DNA of 64,000 nt from Clostridiaceae bacterium (GTDB lineage Bacteria > Bacillota > Clostridia > Lachnospirales > Lachnospiraceae). The translations under genes were made by a program, and so were the position numbers. The DNA lies in contig CABJBA010000001.1 of NCBI GenBank assembly GCA_902363735.1, positions 248,001-312,000 on the forward strand, read 5' to 3'. Within the stretch, counting starts at the first letter, position 1, and each line of letters begins with the position of its first letter. Of this stretch, positions 12,100 through 20,478 are shown one piece after another. The notes under the pieces were generated by a model that worked only from the letters and a program-made list of their open reading frames with translations, had not been told where the DNA came from and did not search any database.

Positions 12100-13281
12100 T
12101 TACCAGTAAGGATTCCAGTCTGTAGAGAGCCTGGTCAATGCTTCCATATAAAAGTAATCTCCCCAGATATTGCATTCATCAACCCCTTCCGGCGTACAGG
12201 TATTATAAGGAGATTTCTTGGAATAAGTGCTGTGAAGCACCAGGCCGTTTGACTCCTTTAAATCCTTTACCGAGTAGTTTTCCACTACAGATTCCATGAT
12301 CTTTTTTGCTATGGAGGTATAATAGGCTGCACTATCTTTGTCCAGATACTTAACCATTTCCAGTATTCCGCAGACCACAATGGAAGCAGAGGAAGAATCA
12401 CGGGGTTCTTCGGAACCCTCTCCAAATTCCAGATCCCAGTAAGGAACCAGATCGGATGGAAGATGTTCTAAAAAATATCCGGTCACATGTTTAAAATCTT
12501 CAATATATTCCTGTCTTTTCGTATACCGGTACGCCATTGCGCAGCCATAAATTCCCCAGGCCTGGCCTCTGGCCCAGGCAGATCCATCCCGGTAGCCCTG
12601 ACAGGTAGCCCCGTGATCCGGTGCACCTGTTTCCATGTTCATGAAAAATGTATGCCAGGTGGAATAATCTTCCCTGATAACATTTGAAATCGCCGTGTGA
12701 ATGTGTTTTTCTGCTATATCCCTGTATTTCCTGTTCCCTGTTTCATCTGAGGCCCAGTATAATAAAGGAAGGTTTAAAAGACAGTCAATAATAAAACGGT
12801 AATTTGACGGCTGGTTCATAGGTCCCCATGCCTGAATAAATTCTCCTACTGGCTGAAAACGGGTGATCAACTGATCTGCCGCCTTAATGGCTGCCTCTTT
12901 TCCTGTCTCATCTCCCACCAGCTTATAGGCCGCCACACAGGAGGGAGTATAGAGAAATCCCATATCGTGATGGTCAACTTCCACCTTCTTTTCAATCCGG
13001 TCCAGAAAGCTTTTAGCCTGAACCATGCCAGCTTCTTTTAGCTCCCCGGCGCCGTTCCATTCATAAGCCAGCCATATCTGTCCGGTCCAGAAGCCGGTTG
13101 TCCAGTTCACATTAGGAGTAGGCCTATAAAACCGATCTTCACTGTATGCCTTTTTAAAATCATCAGTAAATTCCTTTAAGTTTTCTTTTACCTGTTTTAC
13201 GGCAAAATCCATAGCTTTACGGCATTTTTCTTCCAAAAGCTCCGGCTTTCCTCTTAAAAGTACGTCAACTTTTTCACTCAT
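12100..13281 (-). CDS. Unsaturated glucuronyl hydrolase, GH88
   Basis: Cytoplasmic enzyme predicted to remove the 4,5-unsaturated uronic acid left at the non-reducing end of oligosaccharides by polysaccharide lyases. At 393 residues it has GH88 length and motifs: NWTTGFWTGQIWLAYE near residue 60, HHDMGFLYTPSC near residue 105 carrying a catalytic-type Asp, and DGSAWARGQAWGIYG near residue 235. It follows the permeases of module B by 16 bp. Presence of this enzyme is the main evidence that module B imports lyase products. Related GH105 enzymes share the fold; GH88 is preferred on the DMGF motif. Confidence 0.88.
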   Translation of the reverse strand: MSEKVDVLLRGKPELLEEKCRKAMDFAVKQVKENLKEFTDDFKKAYSEDRFYRPTPNVNWTTGFWTGQIWLAYEWNGAGELKEAGMVQAKSFLDRIEKKVEVDHHDMGFLYTPSCVAAYKLVGDETGKEAAIKAADQLITRFQPVGEFIQAWGPMNQPSNYRFIIDCLLNLPLLYWASDETGNRKYRDIAEKHIHTAISNVIREDYSTWHTFFMNMETGAPDHGATCQGYRDGSAWARGQAWGIYGCAMAYRYTKRQEYIEDFKHVTGYFLEHLPSDLVPYWDLEFGEGSEEPRDSSSASIVVCGILEMVKYLDKDSAAYYTSIAKKIMESVVENYSVKDLKESNGLVLHSTYSKKSPYNTCTPEGVDECNIWGDYFYMEALTRLSTDWNPYW

Positions 13282-13297
13282 ATGTTTCTCTCCTCTC

Positions 13298-14134
13298 TTA
13301 CCCTTTTACTCCTGTTGCCGCAACTCCCTCCACAAAATACTTTTGCAGAGATAAAAATACTACCAAAACAGGAATTAAAGAAAGAACTGAGGCTGCCATA
13401 ATCAGACCATACTCCGAGCTGTACTGGCTGATGAACATTTTCAGTCCCAGCTGGAGGGTTTTCTTTGCCTCTGTCTTTAAATAAATCAATGGTCCTAAAA
13501 AATCGTTCCAGGTGTTAACAAATGTAAAAATCAGCAAGGTGGACAAAGCTGGTTTTGATAGGGGCAGCATGATTCTGGAATAAATCTGGTATTCCGTCAT
13601 ACCGTCGATTCTGGCTGCCTCACAAAGCTCATCAGGAATCCCCTGATAGAACTGGCGCATCATGAAAACACCGAAGGCAGAAAAGGCCTGAAGGAAAATT
13701 ATAGCCAGATGGGAGTCATTTAATCCAAAACTTCTCATCATCATAAACTGGGGAACCATGTAAACCTGCCACGGAACCGCAATGGTTGCAATATAAGCCA
13801 GAAACAGCATATTTCTATATTTAAATCTCAGCTTGGCAAAAGCATAAGCTGCAAAGCTGCTGGTCAAAAGCTGTAAAAATGTGACAATCAGCGTAATTTT
13901 CACCGTATTGCCCACAAACTTCATAAGGGGGATTTTTACCCATATATCCAGGTAATTCCGCCATCTGGGAGTTTCCGGTATCCACCGAATGGGAAATACG
14001 AATACGTCTTTATCAAGCTTTAAAGAAGCGGACAGCATCCATGCAAAGGGTACCAGCATAACGATCGTCAAAATAAACAGGGCCACATAGAGGAGGCATC
14101 TGTTGATTTTATTATTTGTACTTTTTACCTTCAT
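13298..14134 (-). CDS. Carbohydrate ABC transporter permease (MalG-like)
   Basis: CUT1 permease of 278 residues with about six helices. The EAA loop is ELCEAARIDGMTEYQIYSRIMLPLSKPAL near residues 160-190, and the ending LQKYFVEGVAATGVKG is the family's standard C-terminus. It pairs with the larger permease 18 bp upstream in module B. No ATPase is encoded nearby. Confidence 0.94.
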   Translation of the reverse strand: MKVKSTNNKINRCLLYVALFILTIVMLVPFAWMLSASLKLDKDVFVFPIRWIPETPRWRNYLDIWVKIPLMKFVGNTVKITLIVTFLQLLTSSFAAYAFAKLRFKYRNMLFLAYIATIAVPWQVYMVPQFMMMRSFGLNDSHLAIIFLQAFSAFGVFMMRQFYQGIPDELCEAARIDGMTEYQIYSRIMLPLSKPALSTLLIFTFVNTWNDFLGPLIYLKTEAKKTLQLGLKMFISQYSSEYGLIMAASVLSLIPVLVVFLSLQKYFVEGVAATGVKG

Positions 14135-14152
14135 AATCTTATCCTCCTTCTT

Positions 14153-15220
14153 TTAATTTGCATATTTCTTTTCACCGCGGAACTGAACCAGGGTGATGAG
14201 AAGCACCATTAAGAACAATACCATGGCAACTGCGCTTGAATATCCTAAATTCCAGTTGCGGAATGCTTCTTCGTAAATATGGTAAACTAAAACCATTGCC
14301 TGGGAGCTTACAATGCCGTTGGAGCCTCCTGCCAGCATGTATACGATATCGTAAACCTTAAAACAGTTGATGGTCAGGATAATAACTACAAAGAAGGTGG
14401 TGGGCTGTAGCTGGGGCCATGTAATATAGCGGAATTTCTGCCAGGAATTACAGCCGTCAAGGCTTGCCGCCTCATATAATTCACCGTTGATTCCCTGAAG
14501 TCCTGCCAGATAAATAACCATATAATAACCCATGTTCTTCCACACGCTGAACAGGACAATGGTAAACATGACCCAGTTGGGATCCGCCGACCATTTCGGC
14601 AGATTTTTTGCACTGACGCCCAGATTATAAAGAATCATGTTAATAGGACCGCTTTTTTGAGGGCTGAACAGCATGTTCCAAACCGCTGCTACGGCCACCA
14701 AAGAAGCTACATAAGGAAAAAATCCCACTGTACGGAAGAAGTTTCTGCCTTTGATTTTTTGATTCAAAATAACAGCCAGCCCAAGTGCACTGATTAAGGT
14801 AAAAGGCACTGTTGCAATACAATACACAACGGTATTTATAAAAGAAGAACGGAATCTGGTATTTCCCAGCATATTTAAAAAGTTATTTAACCCTGCAAAT
14901 TCCATAGGACTGTTTCCATCCCACTTCATAAACCCCAGGACAAATGCAAAAATAATGGGACCAAGGGTAAAAAGTGCAAACCCTAAAAAGTTAGGTATGA
15001 TAAAGGAATATGCAATCATGTCCCTCTTTTCCTGACGGGTAAACCGCTCTCCTGTCCGGATTTTTTTTACTTTCTCATCTATCGTCTCGATTTTCGCAAT
15101 CAGCCTTTCGCGGCTTCCGGCTTTCTGAGTATCTTTTAATAAAAGGCTCAGGGCTTCCCGTTTTTTATTTAACGCCGCGATTTTTTCCTGCTTTTGCGCT
15201 TCTGTTATTGTCTTCGCCAT
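14153..15220 (-). CDS. Carbohydrate ABC transporter permease with N-terminal coiled-coil extension (MalF-like)
   Basis: CUT1 permease of 355 residues, longer than the usual 290-300. The first 70 residues are very rich in Lys, Glu, Arg, Ala and Leu and look like a charged coiled coil before the first helix (MIAYSFIIPNFLGFALFTLG). The core then follows the family, with the EAA loop ELYEAASLDGCNSWQKFRYITWPQL. It sits between the binding protein (across hairpin 15258-15283) and the MalG-like partner. The extension may contact the cytoplasmic ATPase; that is speculation. Confidence 0.92.
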   Translation of the reverse strand: MAKTITEAQKQEKIAALNKKREALSLLLKDTQKAGSRERLIAKIETIDEKVKKIRTGERFTRQEKRDMIAYSFIIPNFLGFALFTLGPIIFAFVLGFMKWDGNSPMEFAGLNNFLNMLGNTRFRSSFINTVVYCIATVPFTLISALGLAVILNQKIKGRNFFRTVGFFPYVASLVAVAAVWNMLFSPQKSGPINMILYNLGVSAKNLPKWSADPNWVMFTIVLFSVWKNMGYYMVIYLAGLQGINGELYEAASLDGCNSWQKFRYITWPQLQPTTFFVVIILTINCFKVYDIVYMLAGGSNGIVSSQAMVLVYHIYEEAFRNWNLGYSSAVAMVLFLMVLLITLVQFRGEKKYAN

Positions 15221-15257
15221 ATGTCATCCTCCTTTTCTTTCAAAAATCTCTTTAAAT

Positions 15258-15283
15258 GAGGCGGGCCTTTTTCTGCCCGCCTC
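15258..15283 (-). terminator. Stem-loop between binding protein and permease genes
   Basis: A 9-bp perfect stem GAGGCGGGC/GCCCGCCTC with an 8-base loop lies 20 bases after the binding-protein stop. It has no strong U-tract on the minus strand, so it probably causes partial termination or stabilises the upstream message, as at the equivalent position of module A. Confidence 0.65.
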
Positions 15284-15303
15284 TTGCTTGATCTATTTTC
15301 CTG

Positions 15304-16650
15304 TTACTGGGCCAGAATGGCACTTACTTTTTCATTCATCTCAGCAATTCCATCATCTACAGACATGCCGCCTGTCATAATTGCATCATGTGCTTCATTT
15401 AAAACAATTTCAATTTCAGAGCTTTTGGTGTTAACCGGCATTTCCAAGTACAGATTGGCAGTATTAAGTGCTTCCGTGCTGGTTGTATCATCCTTTGGAA
15501 ATCCATCTGCGCTTGATACCAGATCAGCTACTGTGCTGTTCATAACTGCCGGGATGGTGCCTGTTTTTGCAAGGATTTCTGCTCCGTCTTTTCCGCTGAC
15601 AAAGTTAATGAAATCCCAAGCTAAATCCTTGTTAGGAGCATTTACCGGAATTGCCAGAGAAGTAATGGTTGCAAGAGTGGAGCCTGGTTCAACGCCTTCT
15701 GCGTGAGGGTATTTTGCAATTCCCCAGTTGCTGACATCGGTATATTCTCCGGTACGGATCTTCTCCATTAAGGTGGCAATAAACCATGTACCCATGTTCA
15801 TAGTGCCAACGTTACCCTGAGCAAATGCAGCAGAGTAATGCAGGCCGCTGGTCTTTAAGGTAGCATAATCCTGGGTTATTCCATCTTCCTGTTGGCTGAG
15901 AACCATTTCATAATAAGGCTTTAAGAAATCATAGGTTCCGTCTAAAATAGTATGCTTGCCGTCTAAAACACCGAAAAGCTGCACGGCTGATCTCCATGTA
16001 TGGTAATGGGAACCGAAAACTTCCTGTCCGGGAGTTTCAACAGCCAGGCTTCTTGTCATAGCATCATACTGCTCAAAGGTCATGTCATTGGTTGGGTATT
16101 CAACGCCTGCGGCATCAAACACATCTTTATTGTAAAATATAACCCAGAAGTCATTCCGGAAAGGAAGCTCATATAATTTTCCGTCAACTGTGATCTGATC
16201 CGTAAGGCCCTTATACTGGGATAAATCCACTCCTGATGATTGGATATAGCTGTCCAGAGGCTCTAACACTCCTTTATTGACAAGAGTCATATAGCCGGGA
16301 ACATCCTTTACGGTAACAACATCAAAATCAGATCCGCTTCCTGTCAGCTCTGTTGCAAGAACGGTCTGATAATCGGTAGAGCCCAAATCTACCATTTCTA
16401 TCTTTGCATTGGGATTAGCTTTTTCAAATGCATCAATCAGAGGCTGATAATAGGTGGTGAGATTGATATCCCAGACAGCCCATCTTAATGTAGTCTGGCC
16501 CCCTGCATCTGCTGTTGTTTCTCCAGCTGTCTCTGACTTTGAACTTTCTGCACTGGCTGCCGTTGTTTCTTTTGCTCCGCCTCCGCAGGCTGCCAGGCTG
16601 ACTGCCGTTAAGGCACATGCCAAAGCAATACTGAGTGTTCTTTTTTTCAT
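15304..16650 (-). CDS. Extracellular sugar-binding lipoprotein (CUT1 SBP)
   Basis: 448-residue binding lipoprotein of module B. The signal peptide MKKRTLSIALACALTAVSLA ends at a lipobox AAC-G, followed by an acidic/Ser linker. The body is SBP_bac_1-like, with KANPNAKIEMVDLGSTDYQTVL and the late segment NKDLAWDFINFVSGKDGAEIL. The start at 16650 follows CAGGAGGG; the frame is open 19 codons further up but without a site. The substrate is presumed to be an unsaturated uronate-containing oligosaccharide because GH88 is encoded downstream. Confidence 0.94.
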   Translation of the reverse strand: MKKRTLSIALACALTAVSLAACGGGAKETTAASAESSKSETAGETTADAGGQTTLRWAVWDINLTTYYQPLIDAFEKANPNAKIEMVDLGSTDYQTVLATELTGSGSDFDVVTVKDVPGYMTLVNKGVLEPLDSYIQSSGVDLSQYKGLTDQITVDGKLYELPFRNDFWVIFYNKDVFDAAGVEYPTNDMTFEQYDAMTRSLAVETPGQEVFGSHYHTWRSAVQLFGVLDGKHTILDGTYDFLKPYYEMVLSQQEDGITQDYATLKTSGLHYSAAFAQGNVGTMNMGTWFIATLMEKIRTGEYTDVSNWGIAKYPHAEGVEPGSTLATITSLAIPVNAPNKDLAWDFINFVSGKDGAEILAKTGTIPAVMNSTVADLVSSADGFPKDDTTSTEALNTANLYLEMPVNTKSSEIEIVLNEAHDAIMTGGMSVDDGIAEMNEKVSAILAQ

Positions 16651-16972
16651 TGTATTCCCTCCTGTTTTATATTTTCCCCAGTAAATACGTCTTCTGTTTC
16701 CAGACATTTACTATAACTGAATTATAACCGAAATCGGTATCCGAAAGAATGGAATATATCTCAATTAAATGTTCATTTTTTGTTCATATTTCCCACTTGC
16801 TTAGGAAAACATGCATTTTCTTATGATAAGCAGTTAAATTTCTCTTTTGTATACAAATTGGTGTGGTTTTAACCAGAAACCGGCTGTCTTTTTATTGACA
16901 TTTTTCAGGAAATAAGCTAACTTTGTATTAATTGACCCCTAAACACAACTTATTCAGAAGGGATACGCAGCC
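16651..16972. promoter_or_regulatory. Divergent control region of module B
   Basis: Intergenic stretch of 322 bp between divergent transcripts. On the minus strand a TATAAT (16721-16726) lies upstream of the binding-protein gene without a good -35, with the inverted repeat ACCGA-AA-TCGGT next to it at 16727-16738. On the plus strand TTGACA (16895-16900) is followed at 17 bp by a weak TAACTT. The arrangement fits control of the transport arm by the AraC-type regulator encoded on the other arm. No coding remnant was seen. Confidence 0.5.
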
Positions 16973-18853
16973 ATGTGGAAAACATTTATTCCCAAGACCA
17001 TACGGGGCAAAATCATGCTTCTTACGGCAGCCATCACCCTGCTCATTACTGTTTTGACAACAACGGTCTGTTTTTCGGTTTTTCAGTCTTTTTTAAGAAA
17101 GAACCAGATTCAGTCCACAGAATTCAGTCTTCAGGTAGTGAGCAACAATATTGCCGCAGATATGAAAGATATCATTTTTTTCAGCAAATGGTGTGTTTCT
17201 AATGATACCATACTGGATTACTTAGAGACCTTTAAAAACCAGGATAAGCTTCCCACCATTTCCAAGGATATAAACAACCTGCGCCCTGTCGCCCTGTCCG
17301 CTCACGGCCGTTTAAAAGAAGAATACTACCGTGCAAATGAATACACGTCCAGGGTTATCATTTCCTCCAATAATATAAATAATTTTCTCCAGATTTCTGC
17401 AGGAGCCAATGATTTTCCCTTCTATTCAGCCCAGGCCATCAGCAGGGAACTTTTCTTTCATCAGCTTTATGAGTCCAATGATTTTCTCTGGGTCGGCCTG
17501 GTTAAAGACAGCCTGGCTAAGACCAGCAGAGAGCCATATATTCCCATTGTCCGTCCGGCATACAATAAATTCGATTCGGAAATCATTGGCTGGGCTTATG
17601 TGGAGATTTCTTCCCGGATTTTTACTGATTATTTATCCTCCTATCCTCTTCCTTCCGACAGCATGCTTTTTATTACTCTGGGAGAAAAAACTTATGAGTT
17701 TCATGCCGGCGGGTGGCAGGAAATTCATAAGCCCTATATCAGTGAAGAAAAGCTGGCTGAAAGCAACACCCTGTCAAAAGGAACTCAGGTTCTTTCTGTC
17801 ATTATGAACGACGGAGAAAAACGAATTTTAGTGGAACGTCCCATTGAAGGGATGAAAGGCTGGAGCCTGTCCCAGATTCTGTCTGAACAGCAGTTCAGTC
17901 AGCAAAAGTATTTATATACCCTTCTGATTATGGGAATCTGCTTTGCCATTGTCTCTCTGGGCATTTTGCTGGCCTTTCTGTTAAACAGAATTATAATGGA
18001 ACCTATCCGAAAGCTCAGCGGCAAAATTGATGCGATCTCTGCCGGGGACTTTTCTATGGACCGCTCTATGGAATGGGATCACGAATTGGGACAGGTTGGC
18101 CGGGGAATCAACAACATGGCTGAAAACATTGCCACTCTCATGGAAAAACGGGTGGATGATGAAAAACAGAAAAAAGATCTGGAGTACCAGATTCTTCAGA
18201 GTCAGATTAATCCTCACTTTCTCTATAATACCTTAAACTCCATTAAATGGATGGCAACCATTCAAAATGCCGGAGGTATTGCTGATATGATTACAGCTCT
18301 TGCAAGGCTTTTAAAAAACATATCAAAGGGAACAGCTTCCATGATATCCTTAAGAGAAGAGCTTGCTCTGGTAAAGGATTATTTCCTGATCCAGCAGTAC
18401 CGGTACGGAGGAGGTGTTACCATCGAATATGTCATTGAATCAGAAGATTTATACGATTGTGAAATTCATCGCTTTACCTTGCAGCCCATTATAGAAAATG
18501 CCCTGTTTCATGGAATTGAGCCAAAAGGAAGGGCGGGAACCATTGCAGTGACAGCTGAAACCGCCATGGTTTCCTCTCAGAAAGCGCTGAAAATAACTGT
18601 CAGGGACAACGGTATCGGCATGTCCCAGGATACTATAGATAAAATTCTCAATGAAGAAGGGGGAAGCCAGAATAAAACAGAATTTTTCCGCCACGTTGGA
18701 ATTAACAACGTAAACAAACGAATTCAGCACGATTTCGGCTCTGCGTATGGGATCACCATTACAAGCCAGCCGGGAGAATTTACCGCCATGACCATTTTAA
18801 GGCCTTATGGGGTTCATTTGGAAAAAACATCGTCAGATAAGGGAGGCTTATGA
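16973..18853 (+). CDS. Sensor histidine kinase (YesM/LytS type)
   Basis: 626-residue membrane kinase, sensor of module B. Helix one spans about residues 14-36, then comes a large extracytoplasmic sensing domain, helix two near 315-340 (GICFAIVSLGILLAFLLNRII) and HAMP. The kinase core has the His motif SQINPHFLYNTLNSIKWM and the ATP-binding boxes IIENALFHGI and DNGIGM. The stop overlaps the start of the response regulator by 4 bp. It is transcribed away from the transporter genes it probably regulates through its partner. Confidence 0.94.
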   Translation: MWKTFIPKTIRGKIMLLTAAITLLITVLTTTVCFSVFQSFLRKNQIQSTEFSLQVVSNNIAADMKDIIFFSKWCVSNDTILDYLETFKNQDKLPTISKDINNLRPVALSAHGRLKEEYYRANEYTSRVIISSNNINNFLQISAGANDFPFYSAQAISRELFFHQLYESNDFLWVGLVKDSLAKTSREPYIPIVRPAYNKFDSEIIGWAYVEISSRIFTDYLSSYPLPSDSMLFITLGEKTYEFHAGGWQEIHKPYISEEKLAESNTLSKGTQVLSVIMNDGEKRILVERPIEGMKGWSLSQILSEQQFSQQKYLYTLLIMGICFAIVSLGILLAFLLNRIIMEPIRKLSGKIDAISAGDFSMDRSMEWDHELGQVGRGINNMAENIATLMEKRVDDEKQKKDLEYQILQSQINPHFLYNTLNSIKWMATIQNAGGIADMITALARLLKNISKGTASMISLREELALVKDYFLIQQYRYGGGVTIEYVIESEDLYDCEIHRFTLQPIIENALFHGIEPKGRAGTIAVTAETAMVSSQKALKITVRDNGIGMSQDTIDKILNEEGGSQNKTEFFRHVGINNVNKRIQHDFGSAYGITITSQPGEFTAMTILRPYGVHLEKTSSDKGGL

Positions 18854-20466
18854 TAAAACTATTAATCGCAGATGATGAACCTTTGGTTCAAATCGGAATA
18901 AAGTCCATGTTGAACTGGCAGGATTACGGTATTGAATTCTGCGGCGCAGCCATGAACGGAAAAAATGCCCTGGAAATGATTGGGGAGTATTCTCCTGAGA
19001 TCGTCATTACGGACATCCGTATGCCTATTATGAATGGACTGGAGCTTGCAAAAGCATGCAGGGAAACCTATGGAAGCATCCCGGTTTTCATATTTCTTAC
19101 CAGCTATGAGGAGTTCCAGCTTATTAAGGAGGCCATGTCCTATGAAGCGGTTGACTATTTAATTAAGCTGGAATTAAACGCCGATGCATTGTCGGAAACT
19201 ATTAAAAAAGCTCTTTCCCGCCTGGAAACTCTTCAGGTATCCAGAGAATACAAGGATTCAGGCCGTCCTCTTTTACAGAGCTATTATGAAAAATTTTTTA
19301 TGAGGCTTTTGCATAATCTTTTTGACAGCGAAGAACAGTTTGAGCTGCAGGCCATGGATTTAAGGCTTGATTTTACAGATCAATGTTATTCTACGGCTCT
19401 TTGTGAAATCAGGGAAGAAAACCACAAAGATATGGATTATACAAAGCTTATGAACTTATGTAACAGCACTTTGCAAATGGCAAAGGAAATCATATTCAAG
19501 CATGTTCCCGCCTATGTGGTTTCCCTTGATATGAAACATTTTGCAGTGATTTTTCACTTTTCTTCCCAGGAAGAATACCGGGAGGAATCTGTTTTACAGG
19601 CACTCCACAACGCGGCTCAAATGGTTCACAACTATTTTAATGTAACGGTCTTTACGGGTGTTGGAACAACAGTAAGCCAGCCGTTAAAAATCAGCGAATC
19701 CTATCAGGAAGCCCGGCAGGCCAAAAGTCTGGCAGAAAAAAAACAGCCCGTAGTGATTTTCACTGAAAGCGATGCGGCTTCTATCCGCAACTCCTTTAAT
19801 ATTTCTGTTTTTAAAAACGATATGACCAAAGCCTTTAATGAGTTTGACACGGATGTGCTGTATCATGCCCTGACTGAAATCATTGGATTGTTTGAAGCTC
19901 ATCCAACACGCTATCTTCAGGCCGCCGACGGGGCATGTAATCTCCTTTATTTAGCCCTGTCCCTTCTGCCTGACGGAGAAGAAAACATGGCGGAAATCTT
20001 TTCTTCCTACAGTGACGGCTATCGCTCCATTTATCGTTTCTCCAACGTGGATCAGATTGTGGAATGGATGACTGTTTTCCGTGATGGATTGTGTCAGGTA
20101 CTTAAATCCAAAAGGAAAACCTACAAGGCTCACGTTATCACCAATGTCCAGAAATATATTGACAACCATGTGACGGAACGACTAATCTTAAACGAAGTGG
20201 CAGGAGTCTTTGGATTAAGCCCTAATTACTTAAGCATTCTGTTTAAAAAGAACAGCAGCCTGGGTTTTTCCGAGTACATTGCCCAGGCAAAAATCAATAA
20301 AGCAAAGGCCATGCTTTTGGAAGAAGACATGAAAATATATGAAGCAGCGGATAAACTGGGGTTTGAAAGTGCCTTTTATTTCAGTAAAGTATTTAAAAAG
20401 GTCACTGGACTTTCCCCCAGGGAATTCATACAGCAAAATACCATCAGCCCTCAGAAAAATGATTAA
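18850..20466 (+). CDS. Two-component response regulator, AraC output (YesN-like)
   Basis: 538-residue regulator. It has a receiver domain with acidic pocket ADDE and phosphoacceptor Asp55 in VITDIRMP, a middle linker domain of about 280 residues, and a C-terminal AraC helix-turn-helix pair (about residues 430-538) with LGFESAFYFSKVFKKVTGLSPREF. It is coupled to the kinase and followed 12 bp later by the heparinase-like gene, so all three are probably one transcript. The likely target is the divergent control region at 16651-16972. Confidence 0.94.
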   Translation: MIKLLIADDEPLVQIGIKSMLNWQDYGIEFCGAAMNGKNALEMIGEYSPEIVITDIRMPIMNGLELAKACRETYGSIPVFIFLTSYEEFQLIKEAMSYEAVDYLIKLELNADALSETIKKALSRLETLQVSREYKDSGRPLLQSYYEKFFMRLLHNLFDSEEQFELQAMDLRLDFTDQCYSTALCEIREENHKDMDYTKLMNLCNSTLQMAKEIIFKHVPAYVVSLDMKHFAVIFHFSSQEEYREESVLQALHNAAQMVHNYFNVTVFTGVGTTVSQPLKISESYQEARQAKSLAEKKQPVVIFTESDAASIRNSFNISVFKNDMTKAFNEFDTDVLYHALTEIIGLFEAHPTRYLQAADGACNLLYLALSLLPDGEENMAEIFSSYSDGYRSIYRFSNVDQIVEWMTVFRDGLCQVLKSKRKTYKAHVITNVQKYIDNHVTERLILNEVAGVFGLSPNYLSILFKKNSSLGFSEYIAQAKINKAKAMLLEEDMKIYEAADKLGFESAFYFSKVFKKVTGLSPREFIQQNTISPQKND

Positions 20467-20478
20467 GGAGTACACATT

